Source: Treponema sp.
Lineage (GTDB): Bacteria; Spirochaetota; Spirochaetia; Treponematales; Breznakiellaceae
Direction: 5' to 3'
DNA: 9,930 nt
Assembly (NCBI GenBank): GCA_009784995.1
Contig: WQXE01000071.1
Location: 1 to 9,930 of the forward strand
The position numbers were made by a program, and so were the translations under genes. The notes under the pieces are model-generated. The model searched no databases, was not told the origin of the DNA, and saw only the letters and a program-made list of their open reading frames with translations. Positions 1 through 5,558 of this stretch are shown here, piece by piece (within the stretch, counting starts at the first letter, position 1; every line of letters starts with the position of its first letter).

Positions 1-1
1 A

Positions 2-187
2 ATTTATGAAGTTCTGGCAATCATCACATGTTTTCTGGATACAATAACACCTACTAATACATTCCGCAATAAACTTAAAGACCTACTTGTGAAATACCCC
101 AATATTGACGTAACCGCAATGGGATTTCCAAAAGACTGGAAAAACGATCTGTTCTGGAGCAACATTTCCAAACCTCTCATTAATTAG
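2..187 (+). CDS. Abi family (Abi_2, AbiD/AbiF-like) protein, C-terminal fragment
   Basis: An open frame enters from the left edge and ends at TAG 185-187, giving 61 residues. The translation carries LKDLLVKYPNID followed by AMGFPKDWKNDLFW. This matches the usual C-terminus of Abi_2 proteins, where a 'yP.id...MGFP.dW...plW' signature closes the protein. Family members are abortive-infection proteins about 300 residues long, so roughly four fifths of the gene lies outside the window; nothing suggests that it is broken. It is the only plus-strand gene here and converges on tRNA-Phe. A defence gene beside a tRNA gene fits an accessory-island edge (inference). The identification rests on one short motif, so the family is likely but the mechanism is unknown. 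Confidence 0.7.
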   Translation: MYEVLAIITCFLDTITPTNTFRNKLKDLLVKYPNIDVTAMGFPKDWKNDLFWSNISKPLIN

Positions 188-365
188 CAATTGCTCTTTA
201 ATTATAGTTTTATGACTTCTAAAAAAGGTATGTTTCATTGTTGTTTTCTATTTATATTATCACTAAATTCATAGTAATTAATGGTACTTGCCGCTAGTTT
301 TTTCTCAATTTTTTAAATGAATTATGAATTGTTGGTGTATATCAACATCAATTTGACAAAGTAAT

Positions 366-386
366 TTTTTGGCAAGTTTTTGGCAA
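366..386. repeat. Tandem 10-bp direct repeat with 11-bp period
   Basis: TTTTTGGCAA occurs at 366-375 and again at 377-386, separated by one base, so the copies are about one helical turn apart. The second copy overlaps a perfect hairpin AGTTTT-TGGC-AAAACT at 375-390. One-turn spacing is typical of paired protein-binding sites, but no start codon lies nearby on either strand to suggest a regulated gene. Confidence 0.5.
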
Positions 387-402
387 AACTCGCTTTATAG
401 GA

Positions 403-436
403 GGAATCACGCCTTTGTAAAAGTGGAAGTGATTCC
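403..436. repeat. 8-bp inverted repeat with 18-nt spacer
   Basis: GGAATCAC (403-410) and GTGATTCC (429-436) are perfect inverted copies. Inside the spacer CTTT (413-416) can pair with AAAG (420-423). On the plus strand the right arm is followed by GAAAAATTTTTG, so it could end transcription of the Abi gene, although the T run is short and offset. Confidence 0.5.
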
Positions 437-465
437 GAAAAATTTTTGCATACTTAGCTAAGTGC

Positions 466-496
466 TTACAGGATAAGGAATTACCTTACCCTGTAA
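466..496 (-). terminator. Strong hairpin downstream of tRNA-Phe (probable terminator)
   Basis: TTACAGG (466-472) pairs with CCTGTAA (490-496) and TAAGG (474-478) with CCTTA (484-488), interrupted by one A-C mismatch at 473/489 and closed by a 5-nt loop. It begins about 25 nt past the tRNA-Phe 3' end on the minus strand. No clean U-run follows directly in that direction; on the plus strand it is followed by ATAGATTTT. Termination is inferred from position and stem strength. Confidence 0.45.
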
Positions 497-520
497 ATAG
501 ATTTTATATGTATGCGTCTT

Positions 521-593
521 TGCCACCTCGGAGAATTGAACTCCAGACACGCAGATTTTCAGTCTGCTGCTCTACCAACTGAGCTAAGGTGGC
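521..593 (-). tRNA. tRNA-Phe (anticodon GAA)
   Basis: A complete 73-nt cloverleaf reads on the minus strand. The acceptor stem is GCCACCT/AGGTGGC, the D arm is GCTC-AGTTGGTA-GAGC, the anticodon stem is GCAGA/TCTGC and its loop CTGAAAA gives anticodon GAA. The T loop is TTCAATT in a TGGAG/CTCCG stem whose outer pair is T-G. The discriminator base is A, as expected for tRNA-Phe, and no CCA is encoded. It has its own upstream promoter (652-680) and a strong hairpin downstream. Confidence 0.97.
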
Positions 594-651
594 GTTAAAA
601 ACAAACACCTAATCAATGAACAGCAAACATACAAAATCTATAACTACTACT

Positions 652-680
652 AATATGCCAAAAACATAAAAAAATGTCAA
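652..680 (-). promoter_or_regulatory. Sigma70-type promoter for tRNA-Phe
   Basis: On the minus strand a consensus -35 box TTGACA (680-675) is followed after 17 nt by CATATT (657-652), a four-of-six match to the -10 consensus. The predicted start near 645 leaves a leader of about 50 nt before the tRNA. The spacer is T-rich. The promoter sits just inside the left boundary of the tRNA-Ala repeat copies, so it separates tRNA-Phe from that mosaic. Confidence 0.65.
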
Positions 681-685
681 TAGCT

Positions 686-716
686 TGGAGATAAGTAATG
701 GAGATAAGGGGATTCG
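686..716. repeat. Two partial copies of the tRNA-Ala 3' end
   Basis: TGGAGATAAGGGGATTCG at 699-716 is an exact 18-nt copy of 905-922, which covers the discriminator, the 3' acceptor strand, the 3' T-stem strand and most of the T loop of tRNA-Ala. A shorter copy, TGGAGATAAG, lies at 686-695. Both have the same orientation as the real gene and lie on its 3' side, as expected for att-like duplications left by integration at a tRNA 3' end. No integrase gene is visible, so that origin is inferred. Confidence 0.7.
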
Positions 717-842
717 GCTTCCAGTCGTTTGCCTCCTGCAAACTCCTTCCAGCCCGCCTGCGTGCCTTTCGGCGCATCCATGCGCCTCAACCCCTGCAAG
801 GCTTTCGCCTTTTCGGGGTACGGCACTCTGGTTCGAATCCCC
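708..842. other. GC-rich hairpin block bounded by 9-bp inverted repeats
   Basis: This 135-bp block is much richer in G and C than the AT-rich DNA on both sides. Its ends are GGGGATTCG (708-716) and CGAATCCCC (834-842), perfect inverted repeats that are also the T-arm sequence of tRNA-Ala. Three hairpins lie inside: GTTTGC/GCAAAC (727-743), GGCGCAT/ATGCGCC with a 2-nt gap (771-786), and CCCC/GGGG enclosing AAGGC/GCCTT (791-818). Short open frames cross it but start inside the tRNA-derived copies and resemble no protein I know. A dispersed palindromic element or structured RNA is the best description. The remaining DNA of this gene-free stretch (594-651, 843-904) is AT-rich, with only a weak CCACA/TGTGG pairing (865-889) that might end the tRNA-Ala transcript. 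Confidence 0.55.
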
Positions 843-904
843 AATTAATCACTATTATAAAATTCCACAAATTAATTTTACTTATGTGGCTAATAATTAA
901 TCTT

Positions 905-977
905 TGGAGATAAGGGGATTCGAACCCCTGGCCTATTGATTGCGAACCAATCGCTCTACCAACTGAGCTATATCCCC
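905..977 (-). tRNA. tRNA-Ala (anticodon CGC)
   Basis: A 73-nt cloverleaf reads on the minus strand. The acceptor stem GGGGATA/TATCTCC contains G3-U70, the key alanine identity pair. The D arm is GCTC-AGTTGGTA-GAGC. The anticodon stem ATTGG/TCAAT holds the loop TTCGCAA, giving anticodon CGC, which reads GCG codons. The T arm AGGGG-TTCGAAT-CCCCT is perfect. The discriminator is A and CCA is not encoded. Its 5' end lies 7 nt after the ilvE stop codon with no room for a promoter between them, so it is either processed from the ilvE transcript or driven from inside ilvE. Confidence 0.97.
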
Positions 978-984
978 GTCTTTA

Positions 985-2070
985 CTAAATAACCTGTACT
1001 ACCCAACCTTTGGTATCAGGCAGTTTGCCGTACTGGATTCCCTTGATTGTATCACGAATTTCAACTGTAAATTCTCCTTCCTTGCCATCATTAAACACGG
1101 CTTTTTTACCCTTATATGTAAGAGATGTTAAAGGGGTGGCTCCCGCGGCTGTACCACTGACGAAGCATTCCTTACTTTCTTCCATAGCTTCATCAATCGA
1201 AATTTTACGTTCCGATACTTTAATTCCTTTGTCACGGGCTAGTTCAATAATGCTGGCGCGTGTAATACCTGGTAATATTGTATCACCCAATTCAGGTGTT
1301 ACTAACTCTCCTGACTTTAAATAGAAGAAAATATTACACGAAGATCCTTCTTCTATATACTTGCGTTCAGTCGCGTCAAGGTATACACATTCCATATACC
1401 CGGCTTTTAACGCTTCGGATTTAGCGAGAGCGGATATTACATAGTTGGAACAGGCTTTTATCCATCCTGTGCCGTTGGGATTCGCGCGAATTTTATCGGT
1501 TACTATGGCATCAGATCTTCCCGGTTTAAAATACGCGCTTACAGGTGTAGTTATAACCATAACATAAGGTTCGCTGGAAAGGTTAACTCCAATTCCACCT
1601 TCGCCCATTGTAAAAGGTCTTATGTAAACAGAGTCCGCGGTCATGTAAGAGTCTTTTTCCCAGTCACTGTTATATTTAAGCGTAAAACCAAGCCGCGCGT
1701 TTCTTTTGACTGTTTCGATAACAGCTTCCAAAAAAAGTTCTTCCGGGAAAGGCGGCATACAAAGCCCTGTCATTGACCGCGCGAATCGAGCGGCGTTTTG
1801 ATCCGGTCTAAAAATCGCGAGTCCGCCGTTTTTTTGCGGAAGAGCTTTTAATCCCTCAAAACAGGCAAGACCGTACTGGCTTGTGTAATTGACAAGAGGC
1901 ATATCATCGTAACAGTTACGGGAATTTTCCAATTTAGCGCGATCTTCGGCGTTCATGGCTGCTTCTTCATCCGGTGTTTTGTGCGGTTTTTCCAAATATC
2001 CTCCGTTCCATTTTCCATTAATGAATTGCGAACGGTAAGTAATTGGATATGTGTTTAAAGCGAAAGCCAT
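985..2070 (-). CDS. ilvE: Branched-chain amino acid aminotransferase
   Basis: This is a class IV PLP-dependent aminotransferase that interconverts leucine, isoleucine and valine with their 2-oxo acids using glutamate/2-oxoglutarate in the cytoplasm. The 361-residue protein is the size of the long (BCAT-II-like) family branch. Visible landmarks are FEGLKA (71-76), RPDQNAARFARS (88-99), the PLP lysine K205 in GTGWIKACSNY, EEGSSCNIFF (240-249) with the conserved Glu, LPGITRASI (266-274), and the phosphate-binding SGTAAGATPLTSL (305-317). ATG 2070 is supported by AAGGAG (2082-2077) 6 nt upstream. The gene follows femX-like by 62 bp and is followed directly by tRNA-Ala. No other branched-chain pathway gene lies in the window, so it may serve degradation, synthesis or general amino-nitrogen exchange. 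Confidence 0.93.
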   Translation of the reverse strand: MAFALNTYPITYRSQFINGKWNGGYLEKPHKTPDEEAAMNAEDRAKLENSRNCYDDMPLVNYTSQYGLACFEGLKALPQKNGGLAIFRPDQNAARFARSMTGLCMPPFPEELFLEAVIETVKRNARLGFTLKYNSDWEKDSYMTADSVYIRPFTMGEGGIGVNLSSEPYVMVITTPVSAYFKPGRSDAIVTDKIRANPNGTGWIKACSNYVISALAKSEALKAGYMECVYLDATERKYIEEGSSCNIFFYLKSGELVTPELGDTILPGITRASIIELARDKGIKVSERKISIDEAMEESKECFVSGTAAGATPLTSLTYKGKKAVFNDGKEGEFTVEIRDTIKGIQYGKLPDTKGWVVQVI

Positions 2071-2087
2071 AAATAACTCCTTGTTTC

Positions 2088-2116
2088 AATATACAAATTT
2101 TTAAGAATTGATACAA
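2088..2116 (-). promoter_or_regulatory. Possible ilvE promoter
   Basis: On the minus strand TTGTAT (2116-2111) and TATATT (2093-2088) are separated by 17 nt. The -10 box matches the consensus well and the -35 box poorly. The predicted start would fall at or next to the Shine-Dalgarno sequence (2082-2077), giving an unusually short leader, which weakens the call. Read-through from femX-like is the alternative. Confidence 0.3.
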
Positions 2117-2132
2117 GTAGAAAAATCAAAAA

Positions 2133-3188
2133 TTATCTTTTCTTTTTTAAATCCCGCAGTTTTTTTCTTAAGGCTTCCGCTGTGTTAAACAAAGCGTAAA
2201 ATAACGAATTATATGGATAATCCCAACTGCCGGCTCTGTGAATTATTTTTCCGCCGAAACCTGTTTTAAATCTGAAAAGACCTGCCATTGGATGATTAGG
2301 ATCTTCGTTAGGAGGTATACCAAACAAGTCGTAATTCTGGCATCCCGCGTCCTTCGCGTCCCGCATAACTTTCCATTGAAGCGCGTATGGCGCCATCAGG
2401 TTCCTTTTAATATTGGAAGACGCTCCGTAAAGATATGTCGCGTTCTTTCCAAAAAATAAAACGATTATCGCGGCAAGAGTATCTTCACTATGCTCCGCTA
2501 TATATAAACGTATATCAAGTTCATTTTGATATTGCTGTTTACAAAGCTCAAAAAGAGTTTTGTAATAATTTATGCCATGTATGGCGATGCCGTCTCTGCG
2601 AGCGGTTTCTTCCATAAGTTTGTAAAATATTTCTATCTGTTGTATATTGCCAATTTTTACTTTAACGCCTTTTTTTTCCGCCAAAGAAATATTGTAGCGC
2701 CATTTTGGTTTCATCCGCGAAAGTATTTCTTCACAGGAAAGATTTAAATCGATGATAACCGTGTCCGGCGCTTGAACTGTCGCGGCTGATTTTTTAAAAC
2801 CAGCGGATAAATAATTGGATAAGTTTTCATTTTCTGCCATATACCAGGGTGGTTCAAAACGGATAAATACTGTATTGCGATCAAAAAACGGTTTTAACTT
2901 TACAGATAATTCTGCCATAACTTTTGGTTTATCTTCATTGGGAAAACTTTCTGGAAGGCAAGGACCCCACGGCACATACGCGAATGAAAAACCTGGCGCG
3001 AGACGGCGGCACAAAACTAGAAGCGGAAAAAAAGATTCGGTATTTTGATCTGTCCATTTAATGTTAAAAGCTTTGGGTATCCATCCAAAACGGGATTTAA
3101 ATTCTGCCCACATTGATGACTGCAGGAATGTTTGCGCGTCTTTGCAAACTTCTATATCTGTTTCAAAAATATCATTTATATAATTCAT
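2133..3188 (-). CDS. FemX/FemAB-type peptidoglycan bridge aminoacyltransferase
   Basis: FemAB-family enzymes move an amino acid from aminoacyl-tRNA onto the side chain of a peptidoglycan precursor at the cytoplasmic face of the membrane. The 351-residue protein shows the usual opening FLQSSMWAEFKSRFGW (21-36), the family signature MKPKWRYNISLAEKKGVKV (159-177), a second GNAT-like half with LYIAEH (228-233) and TYLYGASSNIKRNLMAPYALQW (251-272, quoted as one run in FemX-like proteins), then YDLFGIPP (286-293) and GLFRFKTGFGG (303-313). No coiled-coil insert is seen, so it resembles FemX or MurM-like single enzymes more than staphylococcal FemA. The C-terminus is a lysine/arginine-rich tail. ATG 3188 has no clear ribosome-binding site. 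Glycine transfer would fit the ornithine-glycine peptidoglycan reported for treponemes, but the amino acid is not readable from sequence. Confidence 0.85.
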   Translation of the reverse strand: MNYINDIFETDIEVCKDAQTFLQSSMWAEFKSRFGWIPKAFNIKWTDQNTESFFPLLVLCRRLAPGFSFAYVPWGPCLPESFPNEDKPKVMAELSVKLKPFFDRNTVFIRFEPPWYMAENENLSNYLSAGFKKSAATVQAPDTVIIDLNLSCEEILSRMKPKWRYNISLAEKKGVKVKIGNIQQIEIFYKLMEETARRDGIAIHGINYYKTLFELCKQQYQNELDIRLYIAEHSEDTLAAIIVLFFGKNATYLYGASSNIKRNLMAPYALQWKVMRDAKDAGCQNYDLFGIPPNEDPNHPMAGLFRFKTGFGGKIIHRAGSWDYPYNSLFYALFNTAEALRKKLRDLKKKR

Positions 3189-3203
3189 ACTAAAAAATCA
3201 TCA

Positions 3204-3276
3204 CACGGAGGCACGGAGACACGGAGGTTATAAAAAGATTACTAATAATAACTCTGTGTCTTTGCGTCTCTGCGTG
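3204..3276. repeat. Long imperfect palindrome, 'cacggag' dispersed-repeat type; possible terminator of metG
   Basis: The left arm (3204-3229) is built from repeats of CACGGAG-like units and the right arm (3250-3276) from CTCTG(T/C)GT-like units. About 19 base pairs form, with a small bulge and a few A-C mismatches, around a 20-nt AT-rich loop. Arms of this kind are a dispersed intergenic palindrome that I recall from several phyla. The element starts about 20 bp past the metG stop. On the minus strand its 3' base is followed by TGATGATTTTTT, with the T6 run at 3197-3192, so it could act as an intrinsic terminator just upstream of femX-like. Confidence 0.65.
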
Positions 3277-3296
3277 AACCTCTTCTCCATATATTA

Positions 3297-5549
3297 CTAA
3301 TGTACCTCGCCGTTTGGTATAACAGTGGTAAGTACAGGATTGCCGTTTAAACACAATTTTTTATCGCCAGTCATAACAACATTATCCTTAACTATAATTG
3401 GCATAGAAAAAAATGTATCTATGTCAATTTCCCCGGGTACCTCGACTGTTTCTTCTCCCTCCGGTAAAAATCTTGTTCCTGTCGGAATATCGCCCGCGTC
3501 CAATACTTCTACCCTCTCTATACTTTGTCCGTCTGCGCCAGTGCCATTATTATCACCCGCGGCAAGCAGCATTCCCTGCGATTCTACACCGCGCAATTTT
3601 GCCGGTTTTAAATTGTACGCGACGATTATTTTTTTTCCTAAAAGCTGTTCTTCTGTATAAAAAGGAACAATACCGGAAACAATTTGTCTTTCTTCTCGTA
3701 TTCCGGTAACTCCTTCTCCAACTTCAATATGTTCAATATACAGTTTTTCCGCTTTTGGATGCCGTTCAACTTTTTCGATTTTCGCCACGCGTAAATCCAT
3801 TACCGAAGAAAAACTTTTTATATTAGCCGCGGCAATTGATTCTCTTTCTTTTTGGGTTCCCGAATAACGCTCTCTTAGAGTATTTACAAGATCATCTTCA
3901 AGTTTGGTAAAAAGAACTTCGCTGGTAATTAATATATCGCCTATCCCTTGCGGTTTACCAATATTATTCCAGTTTAAATTTCCGTCAAATTTCAAACCAA
4001 AGAATGATACTATTTTAGCCGCTGTCGCGGGTAAATAAGGTTCGATTAAAACAGCCAAGTCACGAATTAAATACGTTAGATCGCTTATTACCTCTTCTGC
4101 TTTTTCCGGATCGCTTTCACGTAATTTCCAGGGCTGTGAATCCTGAAAATATTTATTCGCGAATGATGATAATTCAAAAACTTCCCTGAACGCGTCTCTT
4201 AACTCTGCTTTTTCCAGTTTTTTAGCGATATAATTTTCGTAATTACTTACTTCTGTCCAAAATGAATCATCGCTTTTTCCACACGGGATTTTTCCGTCAT
4301 AATAGCGCGTAACAAAAGATAATGTGCGGTTTACAAGATTGCCGAAATTACCGATAAGCTCGCCGTTTACTTTTTCTTTAAAATCATCCCATGTAAACAT
4401 AGCGTCTGATTTTTCGGGTCTATTATAATAAATATAAAAACGCCATACATCGGCTGGAATTCCTGTTTCCATAACATTGTCACCAAAAACACCGATACCT
4501 CTGGATTTGGAAAATTTGGAATTTTCATAATTTAAATATTCAGAACTTGACATATGATGCAGCATTGTCCAATTTTCCCCTTTTCCGGAACCCGCGCTTC
4601 CCAATAAACTGGACGGAAAAATTACCGTATGAAACGGTATATTGTCTTTTCCTATAAATTGAAACAACTCTACTTCATCGGGACTTTTCCACCAGTATTT
4701 TACAAATTCCTTCCAATCGCCTTTTTCTTCACCTAACGTTCCTGTAATGGAAATATATCCGATTGGGGCGTCAAACCAAACATAAAAAACTTTATTTTCG
4801 TAACCGGATTTCGGCACAGGGATACCCCATTTTAAATCCCTTGTTATAGCGCGTTCTTTTAAACCGTCACGTATCCAAGCCTGTGTCATTTGAATAGCGT
4901 TATGTACCCAAAAACCTACGGCGGAAGCAGTTTTTATCCAGTTTTCAAGATTGTCTTTTATTCCGGGAAGATCAATGTATAGATGGTTTGTATTTTGTAA
5001 GTTCGGAGTACTGCCGCATGCCGAACACTGCGGTTCTTTTAAATCAGTCGGGTCGAGTAATTTTCCGCAGGATTCACATTGATCCCCTCTGGCTTCGCCG
5101 CTCGCGCAAACCGGGCAAATACCGCGAATAAAACGGTCGGCAAGAAACTTTTGACACTTTCCGCAAAAAAATTGCTCTATTGTTTTTTCACAAACATGTC
5201 CATTTTTATCCAATTTAAGAAAAATATCCTGTGTTACCTCGGTATGAATCGGGGTCGAAGTTCTGCCGAATTTATCAAACGCGATATTAAACCACTTGTA
5301 TATATCCGCGTGTATAACATGATACCGGTCGCACAACTCTTTGGGAGTTATACCTTCTTCGGCAGCTTTATTTTCCGTAGCGGTGCCGTATTCGTCTGTA
5401 CCGCAGATATAAAGAGTTTCATAACCGCGCAGCCTGCAAAAGCGCGCGAACGCGTCCGCGGATAGTACCTGAATTAGATTGCCAAGATGCGGTACATTAT
5501 TAACATATGGCAAGGCTGATGTAATTAATCTTCTTTTCATATTAGGCAT
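3297..5549 (-). CDS. metG: Methionyl-tRNA synthetase with C-terminal tRNA-binding domain
   Basis: This class I synthetase charges tRNA-Met in the cytoplasm. The 750-residue protein has a Rossmann catalytic core opening ITSALPYVNNVPHLGN with the HIGH-type motif HLGN at 21-24. The insertion carries four CxxC pairs (129/132, 145/148, 158/161, 175/178), the double zinc-knuckle form. The KMSKS loop reads KFSKS (345-349). An anticodon-binding helical domain follows. From about residue 581 a Trbp111/EMAPII-like OB-fold reads DLRVAKIEKVERHPKAEKLY and ends near SQGMLLAA; about 80 further residues form an acidic tail region. The start lies 9 bp after the GH57 stop, so translation is probably coupled; neither ATG 5549 nor the in-frame Met4 has a convincing ribosome-binding site. 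It appears to be the last gene of the Rnf-like operon. Confidence 0.96.
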   Translation of the reverse strand: MPNMKRRLITSALPYVNNVPHLGNLIQVLSADAFARFCRLRGYETLYICGTDEYGTATENKAAEEGITPKELCDRYHVIHADIYKWFNIAFDKFGRTSTPIHTEVTQDIFLKLDKNGHVCEKTIEQFFCGKCQKFLADRFIRGICPVCASGEARGDQCESCGKLLDPTDLKEPQCSACGSTPNLQNTNHLYIDLPGIKDNLENWIKTASAVGFWVHNAIQMTQAWIRDGLKERAITRDLKWGIPVPKSGYENKVFYVWFDAPIGYISITGTLGEEKGDWKEFVKYWWKSPDEVELFQFIGKDNIPFHTVIFPSSLLGSAGSGKGENWTMLHHMSSSEYLNYENSKFSKSRGIGVFGDNVMETGIPADVWRFYIYYNRPEKSDAMFTWDDFKEKVNGELIGNFGNLVNRTLSFVTRYYDGKIPCGKSDDSFWTEVSNYENYIAKKLEKAELRDAFREVFELSSFANKYFQDSQPWKLRESDPEKAEEVISDLTYLIRDLAVLIEPYLPATAAKIVSFFGLKFDGNLNWNNIGKPQGIGDILITSEVLFTKLEDDLVNTLRERYSGTQKERESIAAANIKSFSSVMDLRVAKIEKVERHPKAEKLYIEHIEVGEGVTGIREERQIVSGIVPFYTEEQLLGKKIIVAYNLKPAKLRGVESQGMLLAAGDNNGTGADGQSIERVEVLDAGDIPTGTRFLPEGEETVEVPGEIDIDTFFSMPIIVKDNVVMTGDKKLCLNGNPVLTTVIPNGEVH

Positions 5550-5558
5550 AATATCAAT

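Larger units (their letters stand above)
188..520. other. Gene-free convergent stretch rich in inverted repeats
   Basis: I find no credible coding sequence here. The first 170 bases are plain AT-rich DNA. From about 366 to 496 the DNA is densely structured: a 10-bp direct repeat (366-386), a perfect 6-bp hairpin with a TGGC loop (375-390), an 8-bp inverted repeat (403-436), a 12-bp palindrome ACTTAGCTAAGT (452-463) and a long hairpin (466-496). It lies between the 3' ends of the Abi gene and tRNA-Phe, so bidirectional termination is the simplest role. A recombination site or a small structured RNA is possible but not shown. Confidence 0.6.

Noticed and set aside
366..496. Integron attC site, since some treponemes carry integrons
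   Set aside because: I could not find the RYYYAAC/GTTRRRY core pair in a suitable arrangement, and no cassette-like gene is flanked by it.
685..913. Two overlapping 71-codon open frames on the plus strand
   Set aside because: They start within copies of the tRNA-Ala 3' end, run through the hairpin block, have Pro/Ala/Ser-rich translations from simple GC-rich sequence, and lack ribosome-binding sites or family resemblance.
2071..2132. T-box or other amino-acid riboswitch in front of ilvE
   Set aside because: Only 62 bp separate femX-like from ilvE and I see no T-box sequence or terminator/antiterminator pair.
3204..3276. CRISPR array from the repeated 'cacgga' units
   Set aside because: Units are about 8 bp with no unique spacers, and the two sides are inverted; this is a palindrome, not an array.
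5079..5465. 128-codon plus-strand open frame inside metG
   Set aside because: It lies opposite the strongly supported zinc-knuckle and catalytic part of metG and has no family resemblance.
5547..5549. Met4 of MetG as the true start instead of Met1
   Set aside because: It cannot be settled: neither ATG has a clear ribosome-binding site, and the family core begins near KRRLITSALPYVN in both cases. The upstream ATG was kept because it is closest to the GH57 stop.
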